NCBI RefSeq assembly: GCF_016827595.1
Contig: NZ_JAECMS010000002.1
Location: 124,001-188,000 of the forward strand
DNA: 64,000 bases
Source: Luteirhabdus pelagi
GTDB taxonomy: Bacteria; Bacteroidota; Bacteroidia; Flavobacteriales; Flavobacteriaceae
Reading direction: 5' to 3'
Made by a program: the position numbers and the translations under genes. Below, piece after piece: positions 61,539-64,000 of this stretch. The notes under the pieces were generated by a model that was given only the letters and a program-made list of their open reading frames with translations, was not told the DNA's origin and did no database searches. Every line of letters starts with the position of its first letter. Position 1 is the stretch's first letter.

Positions 61539-61978
61539 GCCTGCGCTGGTGGCACAAGACGAGGTTTGTTCGTAGTTGTATCCAGTTCCTCAGACACTTC
61601 GTTGACGCTATCTTTATTTTTTCCTCGATAATTTCTAATTAAGGAATCAATTTCAACCTTTTGGGTATTCAACCGCTCATGCACTTCATCGAACATCGCT
61701 TCATAGATATCTAATTGTGAAGAATAATATCTATTGCTTTCATCATATTGAATACTATCTATAGAAAAGCGTCTGTAAAGGATGGAGTCTAACTGAATTC
61801 CATACGCACGAATGGCCCGATTATCGACACTCCTCGCCGCATTGCTTAAATAAGATTCCACATAAATATCAATCATCTTCTCCCTTGGGATAAGATTTTC
61901 AGGCTTTTCGGGCCTTTCAATATTCTGGCATCCTATAGCAAATAGCGCACTTCCCAAAAAAAGAATTACTCGAGTCAT
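61511..61978 (-). CDS. DUF4296-family lipoprotein
   Basis: A 155-residue lipoprotein with signal MTRVILFLGSALFAIGC and Cys17. The helical body with LIPREKMIDIYVESYLSNA and the FSIDSIQYDESNRYY segment match the DUF4296 family of Bacteroidota; the tail is charged and Pro/Gln-rich. The function is not known. Its ATG follows the dihydroorotase stop with no base between, so the two are translated together. Confidence 0.85.
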   Translation of the reverse strand: MTRVILFLGSALFAIGCQNIERPEKPENLIPREKMIDIYVESYLSNAARSVDNRAIRAYGIQLDSILYRRFSIDSIQYDESNRYYSSQLDIYEAMFDEVHERLNTQKVEIDSLIRNYRGKNKDSVNEVSEELDTTTNKPRLVPPAQAQEVDSSKN

Positions 61979-63316
61979 CTATCGATTAAAAGTTAGGCGT
62001 TCTCCTCTACTTCGAATCGGAAATTTACCATTCTCATAGGCCAAATTCCCATTAATAAAGGTATGGGTAATCCTTGAGGCAAAAGTTGTGCCTTCAAAAG
62101 GTGACCAGCCGCATTTAAACAAAATATTCCCTTCATTAACCGTCCATGGACTCTGTGGATCTATTAAGACTAAATCGGCCTTATAGCCTTTTCGGATATA
62201 ACCTCTGTCCTTAATTTCAAACAAAATAGCAGGGTTATGAGCGGTCTTTTGAACAAGGGTTTCCATGGAAATCTTTCCTTTTTTATGCATTTCCATCAAG
62301 GCAGGTAACGCATGCTGTACTAACGGTCCGCCCGAAGGTGCTTTCGTGTACGGATTGTTTTTCTCTTCCTTGGTATGCGGTGCGTGGTCGGTGGCAATCA
62401 CATCGATACGATCGTCGTTAAGAGCTTTCCAAAGCCCCTCGCGATCCTTTTCGGCCTTTACTGCAGGATTCCATTTTATACGACTTCCTTTCTTTTCATA
62501 GTCTTTGTCTGTAAACCATAGATGATGAATGCAAACCTCTGCGGTAATTTTCTTTTCTGAAAGTGGAATTTTATTGGTGAATAGCTTCGTCTCTTTTGCC
62601 GTAGAGAGGTGAAAAACATGGAGACGCGCTCCTGTTTTCTTCGCTAATTCGATGGCTTTTGAAGAAGAGATGTAACAGGCATCTTCACTTCTGATGATAG
62701 GGTGAAGCGACATCGGAATATCGTCGCCATATTCTTCCGTATATTTTTTCAGATTCTTTCGAATCGTGTCTTCATCTTCGCAATGTGCTGAAATAAGCAG
62801 CTTCGTTTTACTGAAGATGTTTTCGATTGTTTTTGGATCATCGACCAGCATATTTCCGGTAGAAGAGCCCAAGAAAAGCTTTAGACCAGCAACCTTTTGG
62901 GGATCTACTTTTAAGATTTCATCCAGATTGTCGTTAGTGCCTCCAAACATGAAGCTATAGTTTGCCCAGGACGTTTTTTTAGCGATCGCAAATTTGTCTT
63001 CCAACAACTCGATAGTAGTTGCTTGTGGAACGGTATTCGGCATTTCGATAAACGAAGTAATACCCCCTGCAACCGCTGCTTTCGATTCGGTTTCTATAGT
63101 GGCTTTGTGGGTAAGTCCCGGCTCCCTAAAATGAACCTGATCGTCGATCATTCCAGGGATTAAATACTGACCATCGGCATCAATTACCTTCGTGTCGGCC
63201 GATTTCACACTTATATTCTCTGCAATTTCAGCGATTCTGTCGCCTTCAATACAGACATCACCCCTAAATTGGGTGCCTTCATTTACAATCATTGCATTTT
63301 TGATTAATATCGTCAT
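61979..63316 (-). CDS. pyrC: Dihydroorotase
   Basis: Closes carbamoyl aspartate to dihydroorotate in pyrimidine synthesis. The 445-residue class I amidohydrolase shows DDQVHFREPG where most members have DxHxHFREPG, so the first metal-binding His is Gln. The remaining ligands are present: the Lys in LKLFLGSSTG, His in CIHHLWF and SAHCED, and the catalytic Asp in IATDHAPHTKEEK. The Gln appears usual for Bacteroidota as I recall, so I still call this an active dihydroorotase. The mannosyltransferase gene ends 4 bases upstream and the DUF4296 gene follows directly: one operon. Confidence 0.88.
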   Translation of the reverse strand: MTILIKNAMIVNEGTQFRGDVCIEGDRIAEIAENISVKSADTKVIDADGQYLIPGMIDDQVHFREPGLTHKATIETESKAAVAGGITSFIEMPNTVPQATTIELLEDKFAIAKKTSWANYSFMFGGTNDNLDEILKVDPQKVAGLKLFLGSSTGNMLVDDPKTIENIFSKTKLLISAHCEDEDTIRKNLKKYTEEYGDDIPMSLHPIIRSEDACYISSSKAIELAKKTGARLHVFHLSTAKETKLFTNKIPLSEKKITAEVCIHHLWFTDKDYEKKGSRIKWNPAVKAEKDREGLWKALNDDRIDVIATDHAPHTKEEKNNPYTKAPSGGPLVQHALPALMEMHKKGKISMETLVQKTAHNPAILFEIKDRGYIRKGYKADLVLIDPQSPWTVNEGNILFKCGWSPFEGTTFASRITHTFINGNLAYENGKFPIRSRGERLTFNR

Positions 63317-63320
63317 CTAA

Positions 63321-64000
63321 TCAAATTTCATTAAAATTATTTTTTCCAAAGATACTTTTCAGCTTCATCTTTAGTACTCCAAAAATAGCTTCCGAAATAA
63401 TACCGCCGCTCATTTTGGATTCTCCTCTTGTTCTATCGGTAAAGATTACGGGGACTTCGGTGATTTTAAAGTTGGCTAAATACGCTTTGAACTTCATTTC
63501 AATCTGAAACGCATAGCCTACGAATTGTATTTTGTCAAGATTGATTTTTTCTAGCACCTTCCTCCTATAACATACAAAACCGGCAGTTGTATCATAAATA
63601 TCCATTCCGGTAATAAGCCGAACATACTTGGATGCTACCCATGACATCAAGACTCGGCTCATAGGCCAATTTACAACATTCACACCTTTCACATAGCGCG
63701 ACCCGATACTCATATCAGCCTCGTCTCGATGACAAGCATTAAACAACCGGATAAGATCGTTAGGATTATGCGAAAAATCGGCATCCATTTCAAAAACATA
63801 GTCATACTCTCTTGCCAATGCCCACTTGAAACCAGCGATATACGCCGTTCCCAACCCTGCCTTTTCTTTTCTATTCAGAAGGAAAAGCGTATCCTTATAT
63901 TCGGTCTGCAGATTGCGAACCGTCTCTGCTGTGCCATCGGGAGAGTTATCGTCTACGACTAAGATATCGAAGCTGCGTTGTAAGGCAAAAACATTCCGCA
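63321..64000 (-). CDS. Polyprenol-phosphate mannosyltransferase (GT2), N-terminus missing
   Basis: A partial GT2 glycosyltransferase that runs off the right edge; 226 codons are present. The signatures are VVDDNSPDGTAETV, the DXD-type EMDADFSHNPNDL, GSRYVKGVNVVNWP and FTDRTRGESKMS, all typical of dolichol/polyprenol-phosphate mannosyltransferases, which load mannose from GDP-mannose onto a lipid carrier for glycan assembly at the membrane. There is no C-terminal membrane segment in the visible part, so it is the short soluble type. The open frame continues to the edge without a stop. It is followed after 4 bases by dihydroorotase. Confidence 0.88.
   Translation of the reverse strand, partial: RNVFALQRSFDILVVDDNSPDGTAETVRNLQTEYKDTLFLLNRKEKAGLGTAYIAGFKWALAREYDYVFEMDADFSHNPNDLIRLFNACHRDEADMSIGSRYVKGVNVVNWPMSRVLMSWVASKYVRLITGMDIYDTTAGFVCYRRKVLEKINLDKIQFVGYAFQIEMKFKAYLANFKITEVPVIFTDRTRGESKMSGGIISEAIFGVLKMKLKSIFGKNNFNEI

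Noticed and set aside
1..64000. CRISPR arrays, insertion sequences, prophage, toxin-antitoxin or other defence modules
   Set aside because: No spaced repeats, transposase, integrase or defence-type gene clusters were seen. The YwqK-like protein is sometimes labelled an antitoxin, but it is secreted and has no toxin partner.

Overview
The window is a stretch of ordinary, densely coded chromosome from a member of the Bacteroidota, almost certainly a Flavobacteriaceae. Signs for this are secreted proteins with type IX secretion (T9SS) C-terminal sorting domains, a PorT-type T9SS outer-membrane protein, a CarboxypepD_reg/TonB receptor paired with a surface lipoprotein, an ExbB-X-ExbD-ExbD cluster, the order dihydroorotase / DUF4296 lipoprotein / NAD-epimerase / tyrS, and many promoters of the Bacteroidota form TAnnTTTG with few Shine-Dalgarno sequences. 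I cannot name the genus. No rRNA, CRISPR array, insertion sequence, phage or plasmid module was seen, and no gap between genes exceeds 300 bases.

Layout. 1-8.4 kb: the start of a secreted protein, a small lipoprotein, glyS, a coiled-coil membrane protein, a ComF-type protein, an Ig-like lipoprotein, then a three-gene unit (methionine aminotransferase, ankyrin protein, omega-amidase) that fits methionine salvage by glutamine transamination. 8.5-16.4 kb: a TPR hybrid histidine kinase, a cupin/JmjC-like protein, a MORN-repeat (YwqK-like) protein and a TonB receptor plus beta-helix-like lipoprotein. 16.5-27.2 kb: dGTPase, a secreted M36 metallopeptidase, dxs, tadA, cold-shock protein, a ClC channel, aspS. 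27.3-34.1 kb: a TetR-TolC-MFP-RND efflux operon with a clear palindromic operator. 34.1-40.1 kb: polyprenyl diphosphate synthase, an outer-membrane protein, sucA-sucB and a 39-residue membrane protein. 40.1-45.3 kb: a NarL/NarX-like pair, a retropepsin-like protein, TatD, asparaginase, tRNA-Ser(GGA). 45.5-50.8 kb: ExbB/ExbD cluster, porT, a membrane protein, rpoN. 50.9-54.3 kb: Vsr-like nuclease, alkyltransferase-like protein, LysE transporter, trmB, a MurG-like glycosyltransferase. 54.2-57.9 kb: a PhoR/PhoB-like two-component pair divergent from a secreted lamin-tail-domain protein. 58-64 kb: LuxE-like enzyme, tyrS, SDR epimerase, DUF4296 lipoprotein, dihydroorotase and a partial polyprenol-phosphate mannosyltransferase.

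The most interesting signal is regulatory. TTAA-rich elements repeated at an 11-bp period, the spacing of PhoB-family sites, lie upstream of the TonB receptor/lipoprotein operon, the YwqK-like gene, the phoB-like gene and the divergent lamin-tail protein. This suggests a compact phosphate-type regulon whose regulator is encoded in the same window. A second pattern is a TAnnTTTG or TAnnTTTA box placed 4-5 bases before the start codon at nine genes, predicting leaderless or nearly leaderless mRNAs. Several enzymes lack residues normally considered essential: a ClC protein without the gating glutamate, a Vsr without its zinc ligands, an alkyltransferase-like protein without its cysteine and a dihydroorotase with QxH in place of HxH.
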